Shown one piece after another: positions 11,016-23,414 of a stretch of DNA of 64,000 nucleotides. This stretch comes from Glandiceps talaboti (Eukaryota; Hemichordata; Enteropneusta; Spengelidae). The notes under the pieces are model-generated. The model made no database searches, was not told the DNA's origin, and worked only from the letters and a program-made list of their open reading frames with translations. The translations under genes were made by a program, and so were the position numbers. The DNA lies in assembly GCF_964340395.1 (NCBI RefSeq), contig NC_135559.1, forward strand, positions 15,222,063 to 15,286,062, read 5' to 3'. How positions within the stretch are numbered: the first letter of the stretch is position 1; every line of letters starts with the position of its first letter.

Positions 11016-11415
11016 ATCTTACCATGCCAATACAACTGTTAAGATCAGACTGGACAAATGGAACCTGTTACAAACAGGGAAAGTAAACAAATGAATTGGA
11101 TTAATAACACTTGGCACAGCATGTTGGAAGTACAACAGAGACTTGTATTACATTCGATCATTTGACAAGAACAGTTTTATGGCCATTTTACATAGTAGTT
11201 CATGTTTAAAAACAAATTTCCAGTTCCCCTGGCATTCATGTACACATACAGAGGTCATAAAACTGTTCTTATCAAACCATGTTGTGTAATACAAGTCTCT
11301 GCTATTTCAACATGCTGTGTCAAGTGTTATTAATCCAATTCATTTGTTTACTTTCCCTGTTTGTAACAGGTTCTGTTTGTCCATGGTCTGATGTTGGCAG
11401 TTGTATGAGGTACGA
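11016..11415. mobile_element. Long-hairpin MITE-like element
   Basis: Near-palindromic element of about 400 bp with arms of roughly 160 bp. Left gacaaatggaacctgttaca and aaacagggaaagtaaacaaa pair with right tttgtttactttccctgttt and tgtaacaggttctgtttgtc. Further inward, agagacttgtattaca pairs with tgtaatacaagtctct and aagaacagttttatg with cataaaactgttctt. No open reading frame was seen. Confidence 0.8.
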
Positions 11416-11870
11416 TGCAAAACTATAGTACCATAGCAGGCCGGGTTACATGTAAAAGTGTGACTGTGTCTGTTTTTTGGTAGGGGTTTTCCTTTTGTTG
11501 TCTATTTTTGAAATTGTTTCAAACCTGATCATATTACAGCACTTTGAAGTTTAAAAAAAGCGATGTCAAAAATTTGAAATCTGAAACTAACGGGTAAGTT
11601 CATCTGAAACTGATGGGAATGTTTGTAGTTGTGTCCAGATGAAGAATTCTTCAAGACAGTATGACCCCATAGCAATAAACACTATGATGTCTTGTCAAAT
11701 AAAAAGCTAAAACTTTAAAAGTACAAGACCAATAAGTCTGAAATTTGGAATTTTTCTGTGGCGCCGATCTAGATGAAATTGACAAAAAGATTATGCAAAT
11801 TATTCATTTGCATATTTTTCTGAGGTTTGGTAAAAATTTTAAACTTTGAAACTTCTTGTCAGATCAACTG

Positions 11871-12217
11871 CAGTGTTCTCCCCACTATAGAGAAAGCATA
11901 GTACAAACACCATCCTTGCCATCTAGGCCGCCATGCTTGGCAGGTTTCTACCATGCTTCAAAAGTGTTCTACCATCCTTGAGATTTCGTAATCTTTGAAT
12001 GACAAAGTCATAATAATACTTTCATGAAGAGAAATGGCTGATTCTCAATGTACATGTGTGTATGTCTTAAAATAAACATGTCAAAGTATTTGTTCCAGTG
12101 TTGAAGATATTATGCTGATCACTATGCAAACCAATATGCAAATTACCATGCTATTTATATGTAAATTAATATGCAAATTAGCCACCATCCTTGCCATCTA
12201 TGCAGGGGAGAACACTG
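11871..12217. mobile_element. MITE-like element with CAGTGTTCTCCCC ends
   Basis: 13-bp terminal inverted repeats cagtgttctcccc (11871) and ggggagaacactg (ending 12217). The subterminal sequence 'accatccttgccatct' is found near both ends in the same orientation. The CAG...CTG termini suggest a hAT-like origin. No matching 8-bp flank was seen. Confidence 0.65.
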
Positions 12218-12639
12218 TTACGTAAAGGAACATCTTGTATAATAAATAACAGCTTTGGTGTCATCAGTCACAACGCCATTCATGCTATATTTCAGTTATA
12301 AAAATGAAATACAAAAGAATTAATTGATTTTTAACACTTAGAATTTGAAAGAGATCTTTGCATCATGCTTGCCAACTCAGAATAATGGAAATGGCGAAAT
12401 ATTTCAAATGTTCATATTGATTATTGTACTTTTGTTATGCATATATCACTTTAAAAAGGTGAATATTTTCAAGGACCCATTCAAATAAACTTATGAATAC
12501 AACAAATGTGGATTTAATTTTCTATCGTTATTTTGTGTTCTTTTTTAAATTTTATTTATCAATGCAATGGGAAATTTTCAATTGTTATTAATTTATTTTT
12601 AATTTTGATTATTAAATATGTTGATACGATAAGTAAACA

Positions 12640-12845
12640 GACAGAGTGAGATATTCACCTCGTTCGCACGAACGATTGTTTGTTATTGTGGTAACCTAGT
12701 CACGATAACCCCCTGTCAGATAATCAGATCGTCCGCAGCTAAGTTGACGAACAACTCGCAGCTGACAACAACATTAGAGCGTCAAGCCGGCTACTTCCCT
12801 ACTTCCTGATCTTCATATGCGCATGCGTGTTGTCTAGAATTCAAG
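12640..12845 (+). promoter_or_regulatory. AMMECR1: Probable AMMECR1 core promoter and 5' UTR
   Basis: Locally CpG-richer sequence just before the start codon. TGCGCATGCG at 12818-12827 is close to the NRF1 palindrome. Two ETS-like TACTTCC words lie at about 12792-12807. The start codon itself sits in AAGATGGCGGC (12843-12853), the YY1 consensus. No TATA box is visible. Transcription start is not determined. Confidence 0.55.
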
Positions 12846-13066
12846 ATGGCGGCCAGCTGCTGTGGAGTGAAAAGGCAGAAAGTGTCCCCACCAACTACCT
12901 GTTGTAATGGTTCTGTCGTCCACCCGAATCAAGCCAACGGCACTAACGGGATCAGAAAATACTATGTAGTCACCACTGAAATGTGTATATACTGTTTTGA
13001 CGTTTTATACAGACATTTACATAACTCCGAACCTCCGCCTTCTCCGAACTTCACTAACGACGCCTT
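12846..13066 (+). CDS. AMMECR1: AMMECR1 exon 1
   Basis: Starts at ATGGCGGCC in a YY1/Kozak-like context and ends GCC-TT|gtaagt, splitting codon 74. It encodes the conserved N-terminal MAASCCGVKRQK, a short Thr/Asn-rich linker and the domain start TTEMCIYCFDVLYRHL. The track of open sequence adds one spurious residue beyond the donor. Confidence 0.95.
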
Positions 13067-14208
13067 GTAAGTGAATCATTTCTTTTGTGTTGCTTTCAAA
13101 ATACAGGCCAAAGGGTCATTTCTTGTCCTATTTTTCGATAATTTTATTGAACAGTTGTGAAGTTAAATTTCAGGTAAGCAATATACTAGTTAAAGAAATT
13201 TTGAATATATCGAAAAGGTGTCAGAATAACGGGAATATGCCAGACGACTGAAGTACCGGTGTACAGAGTCGTTTGACGAGTGTTATGGGCGGATGGGCAT
13301 TAGTTTTTGCTACCGTAGTTATAATACCGACCTTTTGTCAAGTCGGTGGATGATAATTATGGATATTCAGTCGATAGAAAAAATGACAGCCCTTGAAATA
13401 CCTCACATGTATCAGTTAGCATCTGGCAAAAGACAAAAAAATGAAAATTTGACGGCGCAGTGTTCGGAATCGTTGAAAATATAATGATGTCCGTAAAAGT
13501 GAGTGAGGCAGAATTTCTCTCTGTTGTCGCCTTTGTTTACAATGTAACGGTGAGCTTTGAATCAGCTGTTTCTTTGTATTAGCAACATCGACACTTAGGA
13601 GGTGAAACAACAAAAGAAAAAAACAACAATGGCACCGGATGTTTTTTAAAGGTGCAAATCCACCTTCAGTTGTTACTGAAGTTTCACATCTGATAGTGTG
13701 TGAAAAGGGAAAATAGCAGTAAATTGTCAATGTGTGGTTGTCCAGGCAAATATACACAGAGGTCAGTTTCCATCTGACCTCATTTACCATTAAATTATGG
13801 ATGTGTGTGTTGTAAAATTGTATGTACTTTAACAATGCCAAGGCATACAATCTCATTCTCCACGCTTCAATAGCAGTTCTTAAAGTTATTAGCAGCTCTC
13901 TAATTTGAACAGAAATTTGAAGTCAGAATAGTGTAATGATACACAATGACAAAGTCCATTCTTTTGATCATATCAATCAAACTAACATGACAGTTACCTT
14001 ATTGGAGAATATATTGTTCATGGCTCCAAGAATCAATAGGACAGTACAATATACTTACTTAGCAAATTAGAAACAAATGCGACATTTCTACGGACCTTGA
14101 TGACGCAATGATTTAATTATTCAACGTTAATATTTATCTCTGAACTGGCGGAATAATATGTCCGTAAATTGATGGTAGTTGGTGTCCTTGGTCCTTATTG
14201 GTCCTTAA
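13067..14208 (+). other. AMMECR1 intron 1, first kilobase
   Basis: Short open frames on both strands have no recognisable protein similarity. No repeat family was identified here. Confidence 0.5.
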
Positions 14209-14350
14209 GTTACCTTATTTTTGGAATCTAGTCTTTTAAGTGACTACATATAGCCTTTGTCCAAATCACTTGAACTTCATCCGTGTAATAATGTTCTGCT
14301 GTTTGGAAGTCGTCGCTTCTAAAATTAGATTTCGATAAGGTAATTTTAAT
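14209..14350. mobile_element. MITE-like element, GTTACCTTATT...GGAATCTAG family copy 1
   Basis: Left end agttaccttatttttggaatctag and the right end, read on the other strand, with the same order of words (taccttatcgaaatctaatt). It is related to 33829-34020 and 37626-37808. The following segment agtatcaatttctattc is also shared with the 34 kb copy. Confidence 0.6.
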
Positions 14351-15020
14351 ACTTCTACTATATAAAATGGAGTCAAGTATCAATTTCTATTCTACAACAT
14401 GACTGTTGATAAAATGACCATGAATGTCCATAGATCTAAGACCGTCCTCATCAGCTTACTTCATTCTCAAACTCAACTCTTTCTGTCAGTATTTATATTT
14501 GAGTGATATTTAGTATTTCAGAATTGTAGTTGGACTGATCCTAGTTCATAAACTTGTACAAATTTTCTATATATGATTTTGATTGTAAAATTGATAATTT
14601 TGTAATTTTTGATTGTAAAATATTTCAAAATAATTTTAGGAGGTAGGAGAATCAAATCAGCTGGTAGTGTAAAACATAATATGGAAGTATAACCAATGAT
14701 GATAATAGTACTGAGAAGCTTTTAAAGTCAAATCAATATTTGATAACAGATATGTGTATGATAATTGGTGTCGGTCAATATTTATCTCAAGGTTAAACTT
14801 TCTCATGCAATTAGGGAATATTTGGTCCCACTTTGGTTTTGTCAATAAAGAGGAACAGAATATTCATAACATTGCATTCAATCAAAAGCCTAATGCTATA
14901 GAATTGAACTGTTTGTTCTGGCTTGAATTTAACTTCTACGCATGGTAGTTTGATTTAGCCAAGTGAACTATTTCAGCCTCTGTTTTCTATTGAATTCCAT
15001 TGGTCTAACAGACTACAACC
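14351..15020 (+). other. AMMECR1 intron 1, no recognised content
   Basis: AT-rich non-coding sequence; nothing identified beyond the segment shared with the 34 kb repeat copy at the left edge. Confidence 0.5.
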
Positions 15021-15024
15021 TTAT

Positions 15025-15250
15025 AAATTTGGTAGTCTAAATACAATATTTAGTGGTCTATGTGCCCTACACTACTGCTAGTTTGGTAGTCGAGATACAA
15101 TATTTACTGGTCTACATGTATGTGCCCTGTACTACTGCTAATTTGGTAGAGTAGATACAATGTTTACTGGTCTATGTGCCCTACACTACTGCTAATTTGG
15201 TAGTCTAGATACAATATTTCCTGGTCTATGTGTCCTGGACTACTGCTAAT
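15025..15250 (+). repeat. Tandem repeat, about 65-bp unit, four copies
   Basis: Copies contain gtctatgtgccct, actactgctaatttggtag and tacaatatttactgg. A dispersed relative is at 50745-50830. Confidence 0.75.
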
Positions 15251-16120
15251 GTTTAGCCCTATTGTGTATAATATTATGAGATTATTTTTGCATAAATTTG
15301 TTGTTACATAATGTTAGCATAATTACCAGAAAAATCTGACATTGTCACATTAATTGATATCGTTGAAATTTACTAAATAATTAGAAATCCTGTCCAGGGT
15401 GATATTTCAGTTTCCTGTTGTTACGGCTATACTTTCCCCACCAAATTTATAATGTTATAGTGTGTTTGAAATTATGACAATTTATCACACACTATGATAG
15501 TGAGCAATGTACCACACTATGACAGTACCTGTTCCTTCATAGGGGGATTGTAACACCTTAGCAAACACAGTGTCCCATATAGTACTTAGTTGCGAAATAT
15601 TGAACGTTGGCAAAAAAGAAAAAAAACCTGCACGATATTTGTAATCAAACTAGGGAGTTGAAGGAAGGGTTAGGTTAGGGGCAAAGTAATCTAGACTCCC
15701 TAACTTAAAGTTGATTTATATCAATGACTTGCTTTCATAGATGGAATGTTATTATCTTTGGTGGTAACTAAGCTAACTTAAAATCAGCGTTTCCAGGGTC
15801 AAGAAAGAATTGAGTTGTCCAAATCAGAATGTGGAAAAACAAATGTATTATACCGGACAGAGTCATAATATATTTAATGTGTATACTACATAAATCATCA
15901 CAGTAATGAAACTATTTTTGGTCGCTATCATTTTAGAAATCATTTAATTCAACTTTTCAATTAATTATTGTGACAGTCCTTACATAACTAATATTGTAAT
16001 AAGTAGTAACATTGTATTTGTAATTGAAAATATGGTATTATTTATAAATATTAAGTCATACTCATGTGAATGTTATACCCAATGGGTTGGTAGTAGGAAC
16101 TGGGTGTGGTCATAATGCTA

Positions 16121-16472
16121 AATGGGACACACTATGTACATCAATGTATTGTGGTTACTACCAAACCAGAGTGACTGTAGTGTTTCAATTAGGACACACT
16201 ATGTACAACTACAATGTATTGTGGTTACTACCAAACCAGAGTGACTGTAGCATTTCAATGAGGACACACTATGTACAACTACAATGTATTGTGGTTACTA
16301 CCAAACCAGAGTGCCTGTAGCATTTCAATTAGGACACACTATGTACAACTACAATGTATTGTGGTTACTACCAAACCAGAGTGGCTGTAGCATTTCAATT
16401 AGGACACACTATGTACAACTACAATGTATTGTGGTTACTACCAAACCAGAGTGCCTGTAGCATTTCAATTAG
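16121..16472 (+). repeat. Tandem repeat, 70-bp unit, five copies
   Basis: aggacacactatgtacaact begins units at 16191, 16261, 16331 and 16401, exactly 70 bp apart. Each contains attgtggttactaccaaacc. The first copy is slightly diverged. The high similarity of the last four suggests recent expansion. Confidence 0.92.
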
Positions 16473-16768
16473 AGGGCACAATTTTTTTTTTACATAGTGC
16501 ACAATGTTTTTGTTGTTGCAAATCATATGAAAATACAGACACTGATAACATGCAAGTGAATGAAATAATACATTTTATCTCACTGACCACAAATCAAGAT
16601 CACTGTCGGATGAAACAAAGAAGATTCAAACACAGAACTGTTTATTTGTGTTTAGAGTCAGATAAAATGTAACATTTCATGTGAGTGTGCTATAAGTGTC
16701 AAAATACAGACTCTGTATTTTGTGTAATTTGTAACAAAAAGTGTGAGATGTGGTAAAGATTGTGTCAT

Positions 16769-17198
16769 CTAAGGGATGGTGACGTAATGTCGCACAAGCT
16801 CAACAAACGAACATCGTTCGTTTAGGTCAATATCCCCTCCCCCTAAATGAACATTCGCAAGTGCGACATCAAACGTTTATACATGATGTAAACTATGATG
16901 AAAACTGTAGCCGTCACACAACTACGATCGATATAATGAAATAAGATGATTGTAAACACATTAAAATACTGTAGACCAGAAACCTAGCACCATATCTCAC
17001 TTTAGAAGTAAATTTTTATCACCTTATCACATCTCAATAGTAAATACAAAAGCTGTTATCATTGAAGGAGTAAAAGTTTTCCGTTGAAATTTGGTTAGAC
17101 GTGCAAAAGTGAAGCGCAGCAATTGCATTGATGCCAGACCCCCTTCGCCCCTAAACGAATGAAATTCGCTTATTGAACTATGTGCGATCGTCCCTAAG
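16769..17198 (+). mobile_element. MITE-like element, CTAAGGGA ends, copy 1
   Basis: Ends ctaaggga and tccctaag. Extended imperfect inverted ends contain gcacaagctcaacaaacgaa on the left and, reversed, gcacatagttcaataagcga on the right. Second copy is at 23415-23983 in opposite orientation. No transposase. Confidence 0.72.
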
Positions 17199-17559
17199 TG
17201 AAATTCTGTTGTCACTTTGGTGTAGTAGTATATGAATGTATACCGCTTTTTATTTTGAAAATGTGATGAAAATAACTTGCCCTTGAAAGTCAGGAGTCGT
17301 TAAAACCATGGTTATTAATCTAAGACCAATGACCTGACAAAAGTATCAGACAGAAATATTAAAGTTTGTCAGAATGGTACTAGTCTTAATAATTACCAGT
17401 GTGAGTCTTGAATGAATTTCATTATGTTTTATTGTGGAAGTAATTTGTTAGGAAAAAAAATCGATGAAATGATATTGCCGGATGCAATACAATATAATCA
17501 GTTTGATAAATGGAAAGTGTCGTAACTCTTATTAGTATGGAATTAATGTGAAATTTGAT

Positions 17560-19010
17560 AATTAATTTTAGCTTTACGACTATATAAGTACAATTGTGTT
17601 GGAGAGAATGATTTGTTAATAAATTTTTATATAAATGATATCACCAATAGCATACAGTGTCCAGTTAGTAAGTTAAAAAGGTATTCTGACACATTGTAGT
17701 TACATGAAGGCCAAACTTATTTATTTTGAGTAAAAAAATAGGTTAAATTTCATAATAAATATTGGTAGTCTAAGGAAGTTTTACTATTGTACGTAATCCA
17801 ACTCTGTCAAGGCTACACATTAAAAATAATATAATAATGAAACGATATCACTGGCAGCATACATGTACGAGGTCACGTCGGTAAATTTAAAGATATTCTT
17901 GTACGTTTCAGTCGCATGAAGGCCAGACATATTTATTTTGAGTAAAATTTGTGGGAAGTTTCATACTAGTGTAGTCCAACTTAACCATGGCTACAAATTA
18001 AAATAAAACAATAATGAAACAATATCGCCGACAGCATACATGTACGGGGTCACAACAAAATAATCTTGTACGTTTCAGTCGCATGAAGGCTAGACCTATT
18101 TTGAGTAAAATTTTTGGGAAGTTTCATAATAAAAAATGATTGTATGTAATTCAACTTTGCCATGGCTACAAATTAAATTAGAACAATGATGAAATGATAT
18201 CGCTGGCAGCATACATGTACGAGGTCACGTTAGTAAGTTCAAAGATATTCTTGTACGTTTCAGTCGCATGAAGGCCAGACATATTTATTTTGAGTAAAAT
18301 TTCTGGGAAGTTTCATAATAAATTAATGTAATCCAACTTAACCATGGCTACAAATTAAAATAAAATAATAATGAAACGATATCACTGGCAGCATACATGT
18401 ACGAGGTCACGTCGGTAAATTTAAAGATAATCTTGTACGTTTCAGTCTAATGAAAGCCAGACAGATTTTGAGTAAAATTTTGGGGAAGTTTTAATATAAA
18501 TGATTGTATGTAATTCAACTTTCCCATGGCTACAAATTGAAATAAAACAACGATGAAATGATATCGCCGGCAACATACGATGTCAACTCAGGAAAGCTGT
18601 TAAAAGCAATCGGTCCCGTGAAGGTGATATTTTATAACTTCTGTCGTGTGGTGATGTTCTATACTATTTTATTATAGAGAGTTAAAAAAGTTAAAGTTAA
18701 AGAAAAAACGCTGATAAAATGACACGACCAGTAGCATATCACATCAGTTCAGTAGATGGAAAAGTATTCTGGTATATATCACTCACTTGAAGGTCAGGCA
18801 AACTATGACATTGTTTGGGAAATTTCATCATGATTATTTTTTTTTTATCAAGTAAAGTTTTTAAGTAGTGAATTAATTACTGTATAAATGATATTTATGG
18901 AAACATGGTAAAGTACCAGTTCATTAATGGAAGGACAGTGTCTATTACATCAGTCAGTTGAAGGTCATATCGTTAATCAATCATTGAAAATCCTCAAGGT
19001 CGATTGATAT
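17560..19010 (+). repeat. Satellite-like array, about 170-185 bp unit
   Basis: About eight units. The marker gtcgcatgaaggccagac or variants occurs near 17703, 17912, 18080, 18266, 18447, 18615, 18785 and 18957. Units also contain ggcagcatacatgtacgagg and accatggctacaaatta. Central units are best preserved and both edges are decayed. Confidence 0.85.
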
Positions 19011-19179
19011 TAGTAACACATCATAGTCCAGGAAGCATCCGTTTATTGATGAATTACAAAAGAATGTAACATTAAACCGTGGAATGGATAGTGAAATTTT
19101 AATTATTTTTTAAGTCAGTTTAGTTTGCTGAATTTATTTTGTGCAGATTTACTAATGATTATACCAGTGCTGTAACTTA

Positions 19180-19520
19180 GCAAAATCTACCAGAATTCCG
19201 CGGCCCTTTTAATGGTGCTCCCTACCAATATTTTTGTGTAGGACAGTATTAGAAGGTAAAATCTACCAAAATTCCCCAGCTATTTTACCAGGGTTACCTA
19301 CCAGTGTTTTGCTAAGGACGGACAGTAGATAAAATGTATCAGAGTCATTTTATCAGGTTCCATGGTCTTTGTCTTGGGTAGTAAGAAGTTAAAATTTACA
19401 AAAGTTCGCCAGCCATTTTACCAGGGCTGCTCCCTACCAGTGGTTTTTGCTAAGGGCAGGAAGTATGTAAAATCTACCTGAGTTTCCCAGTCTTTTTACC
19501 AGGGTTCCCTACCAGTGTTT
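19180..19520 (+). repeat. Degenerate tandem repeat, about 70-75 bp unit
   Basis: About five copies with aaaatctacc, attttaccagggt and ccctaccagtgtttttg. A related stretch with taccaga, aaaatctacc and ctccctac lies at 49080-49350. Confidence 0.7.
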
Positions 19521-22200
19521 TTGTTAAAGGGCTAATTTTCAATCCTGGGTCAGTGTCTTGACATTTCCAACGTGTATCAAGCCACCATTTCCAAAACGCA
19601 ACTATTTTCAAAAATACATGTACAATGACAGATGTCTTTCCTGTATAGTCTAACATTAGGAGATAAAAAATCTATAATACTCTCTAAAACAGCAGTTTCA
19701 CGGGCGCCCTATAAGCTCTGTGAGCGTGTTACATGGTCAAAGTCATCTAACATAATGAGTGTTATGTTAATCCTATCCCTATTCATATGCAGAGTAAGTC
19801 TTTATGGGCTACCAGAACTCCTCAGTCACTTCTATTGGGGGTATGAAACAATGTATAGATTGTATGAGAAGTTATGTCAGTTTTAACTGATTTCCCCCCT
19901 TTCTGTTAGTTTTCCTTTGGTTTCCCAACTGTAGCAAATATAGATTATGTGAGACTAGGAGGTCAAATCTTGCATATTAATGTACATATTTGCATAAAAT
20001 GGTGTTATCATTGAACCTCAGCTCATGAAGCTGTAGTTTTAGTTTTTGTTACCCAGACTCCACTGTGAGGGAGCCAACTTCTGTTGCTCTAGAGAGTCTA
20101 GGAGAATGCTAAGAGTGATTAGAACAAGTGATTGAAACTGTCACTGGACTTGGACAGTTTCTCATTGGATGAATGTGATTTCTAATTTTCAATTTTCATC
20201 AACTGTGTATATATGTCATGGAAATCATAATATAAATTCTTTGAAAGTCAGCTTTGGTAGAAGATTAATTAAATAATCTAAACAAAAGTTGCCATTGTGT
20301 GATTTCAATACAGTTGTAGGACAGCTTCTACAAGCAGCCATCTTGTTCCAGTCATGTACATATCATTCCCTAGTCTCTAGCTCTCTAGGGTTGTGGAAAA
20401 CAGAGTAACTGAGACTACGTTTAGATCTGCAAAATGGATCAATCCAAACGTGATAAGTATAATATGTTAATGTGAATTGCCAAGGAATGACTATTTAGTG
20501 TTTATATTACAGTAACTGGTATTTTAATCCCTCAAATTTACCTTGTTACAACAAATGTATTACTTTCCACTTTGTTCAGTCTACTATTGAAGTCATTATG
20601 TCTAGCATACACTGACCTTTTAATGTTTCCATGTATTATACATATATGTATAAGGTTATTAGTTTTATAACTCATTTATAGTGGCAATACATGGTAAATA
20701 TGAATATAAAATGAAATCTCAGCATTATTACATCATTATCATTAAGACCTCTGGTGTCATGTGATCATTCCCATTGGGCGATATGACAGTAGCCCTGTCC
20801 CCCCCATGTGGAATTTTGAGTCGGTTTTGAAATCAAATCAAAATTGGTTCTTCTATCACCACATGCACTAAATCCAGTTTGAACCGATTTAGCTGAGGTG
20901 ATTTTGAAATATGGGGTTGGTTGGGTCATGAGAAATGTAGAATTATTATTAAAGTACGGCTGCCCTTTCAGGGTTTTGTAAACCTCAGCAAGCATACTAT
21001 AAATACTGCTATATTACATGTAATACTGGTACCGGTAGTCTTGATTTTGTCTATATATATGTCTAAAAATGACTGTTTTGCAAGCGTAGCAGTTCTGAAC
21101 TCATCATAGCATGTCAATAATTTATCGAGTATACATTTGCCGAATCATTAATAGTGTTCTTCAGCTGTTAATGTTATGGTACATATACATGGTGCAACGA
21201 CATGAACTTGTAATATGACTGGCTCAGGAAGTAGCTGAAATATACCAGCTACATTATTTACGTTCTGAGTTCGGAACTATCATATCCCCGGTACTGTAAA
21301 ATATGATTCCAGAGCAAGGAAGCATTGTTTTGGTTAGGTAAAAAAAATTGTGTGTTTCTGATAACATGGCCTCAGAAAATAGGGTAGGTAGGTTGAGATT
21401 TTAGTTCATTTTATTTTATCTTATTTTTGAAAAGTATCGCTTCGACCCAAAAACAAACAAAAAGTCAGTCAGACTGCCCCTTCTGTGATATTTTGATGAA
21501 ATATGTACAGACTTCACTATATAAAGAAAACATGTGCATGAAGGTCAAGAAAACAATGAATTTCTTATCTTTTTGTTTTAAATGTTTAAAAAAAATGTTT
21601 AGGGTCAGGGGTTAAACGAGAGTCAGTCGGTTATAGGAAATGCGCCGATTTTTTTTATTTGGCCGTATATAACACAATTATTTTGCAATCATAGTCAGAC
21701 AGGCACCATTCATATTTGTTGGAATGAGATAAGAAAATCATTTTCAATCACATTAATTTTACCATTCTGTAGATTGTAGTTATCATTGCTACTTGTGGAA
21801 ATATTAATCGCCATTTTGATAACAAGGATATAGTGAACCGAAAGGATCAGATTACATCTTTGCCAGTGGTTTTATAGCATTTTTTGTTATTGAAAAGGGA
21901 TCCAGTTTCCTTTTCAGAAAAAGTTCTTTTATTATTTCATAAATGTAACAATTTTATTATCCATGGAGGATTGGTTGTGGAAAATATCCAATTTCATTTT
22001 TGAAGAATGGTGCATTTGTTATTTGAATTTGTTGCCATGGTAAAGTCGGATTACAAACATGACAGGACATATGTACAAATATTTTGCAAATGTTAACCTT
22101 TTAATTCAAACAATCACAATTGCTATAATTTTAACTTTCTATAAAATGACTTTTTCATAATCATAGCAATTTTCTAACTCATAAAGCATAAATTATTTAC
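19521..22200 (+). other. AMMECR1 intron 1, middle part
   Basis: Mostly unrecognised AT-rich sequence. Around 21320-21670 a segment with ggtaggtaggttgag and aaaaacaaacaaaaagtcag may be a decayed MITE. No coding evidence. Confidence 0.45.
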
Positions 22201-22309
22201 ATTGTCCTAAACAACGGTATATGTAAAAAATTCTGGAAAAAGAACAAGACAACGTTTGTATAAATGCCTGAAAAACAACAAGACAGTATATAGTGTGTAA
22301 AATCAACAA

Positions 22310-23070
22310 ACGGTAAAAGATTCTGTAAAAAAACCTGACAATATCTGTAAAAACAAATTTATAAACACCGACAATATCTGTAAAAGATTCTGTAAAAAAA
22401 CCTGACAATATCTGTAAAAGATTCTGTAAAAAAACAACAATATCTGTAAAAGATTTTGTAAAAAAAAAAACAATACCTGTAATAGATTTTGTAAAAAAAC
22501 AACAATATCTGTAAAAGATTTTGTAAAAAAACAATATCTGTAAAAGATTTTGTAAAAAACAATACCTGTAATAGATTCTGTAAAAAACAATACCTGTAAT
22601 AGATTCTGTAAAAAACCGACAATATCTGTAAAAAAAAGTCTGAAAAGTACAATATCTGCACAAATAATTCTGTGAAAGAACAAGGTAATATCTGTAAAAT
22701 ATCAAGACAGTTGCTGTACAAAATTCTGTAAAAATAACAAACAATATCTGTAAACAATTCTGTAAAAACAACAAACTATCTGTAAACAATTCTGTAAAAA
22801 CAACAAACAATATCTGTAAACAATTCTGTAAAAACAACAAACAATATCTGTAAACAATTCTGTAAAAACAACAAACAATATCTGTAAACAATTCTGTAAA
22901 AACAACAAACAATATCTGTAAACAATTCTGTAAAAACAACAAACTATCTGTAAACAATTCTGTAAAAACAACAAACAATATCTGTACAAAATTCTGTAAA
23001 AACAACAAACTATCTGTAAATAATTCTGTAAAAACAACAAACAATATCTGTAAACAATTCTGTTATAAAG
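22310..23070. repeat. Minisatellite, 27-34 bp unit
   Basis: More than 20 copies of a unit like tctgtaaaaacaacaaacaa plus tatctgtaaacaat. The left part has shorter, more variable units; the right part is homogenous. On the minus strand it gives a long Phe/Tyr/Leu-rich frame, explained fully by the repeat. Confidence 0.9.
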
Positions 23071-23414
23071 CAGCATGATAGGAAAAGTATTTGTAGAAAT
23101 TGTCTGCAGAAACCATTTGCAAAAATGGTTTGCAAAAAAATCAGGTGTTTCATATCTGTAAATACATGTGCATGAAGACACAACTTCCCAAGTATTTAAA
23201 ATTGTCTGCCAAATACAAGATAAACTACAGACAGTTCTCCCCACTGTCTGTAGATAAGCATGAGCACAGCTATGCTATTCATACAGATTTGAAAAGATGC
23301 CCTTTTACAAATGTAAAAACACAAAATAAACAGCTAAAAGGTTTGTACATTCCTATGCAAATGAACCGAAAATTTCTAGACCAGACTGAGGTACTGCAAA
23401 TATACATAGATCTA

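Noticed and set aside
11871-12217. hAT assignment with 8-bp target duplication
   Set aside because: Terminal repeats are clear, but the flanking 8 bp do not match, so the superfamily is left as hAT-like only.
13416-13856. Minus-strand 146-codon frame in AMMECR1 intron 1
   Set aside because: No domain or family resemblance, no splice or start context, and composition like surrounding intron.
22193-23244. Minus-strand 283- and 180-codon frames
   Set aside because: They coincide with the 27-34 bp minisatellite and are explained by its unit; there is no domain, and the frame dissolves outside the array.
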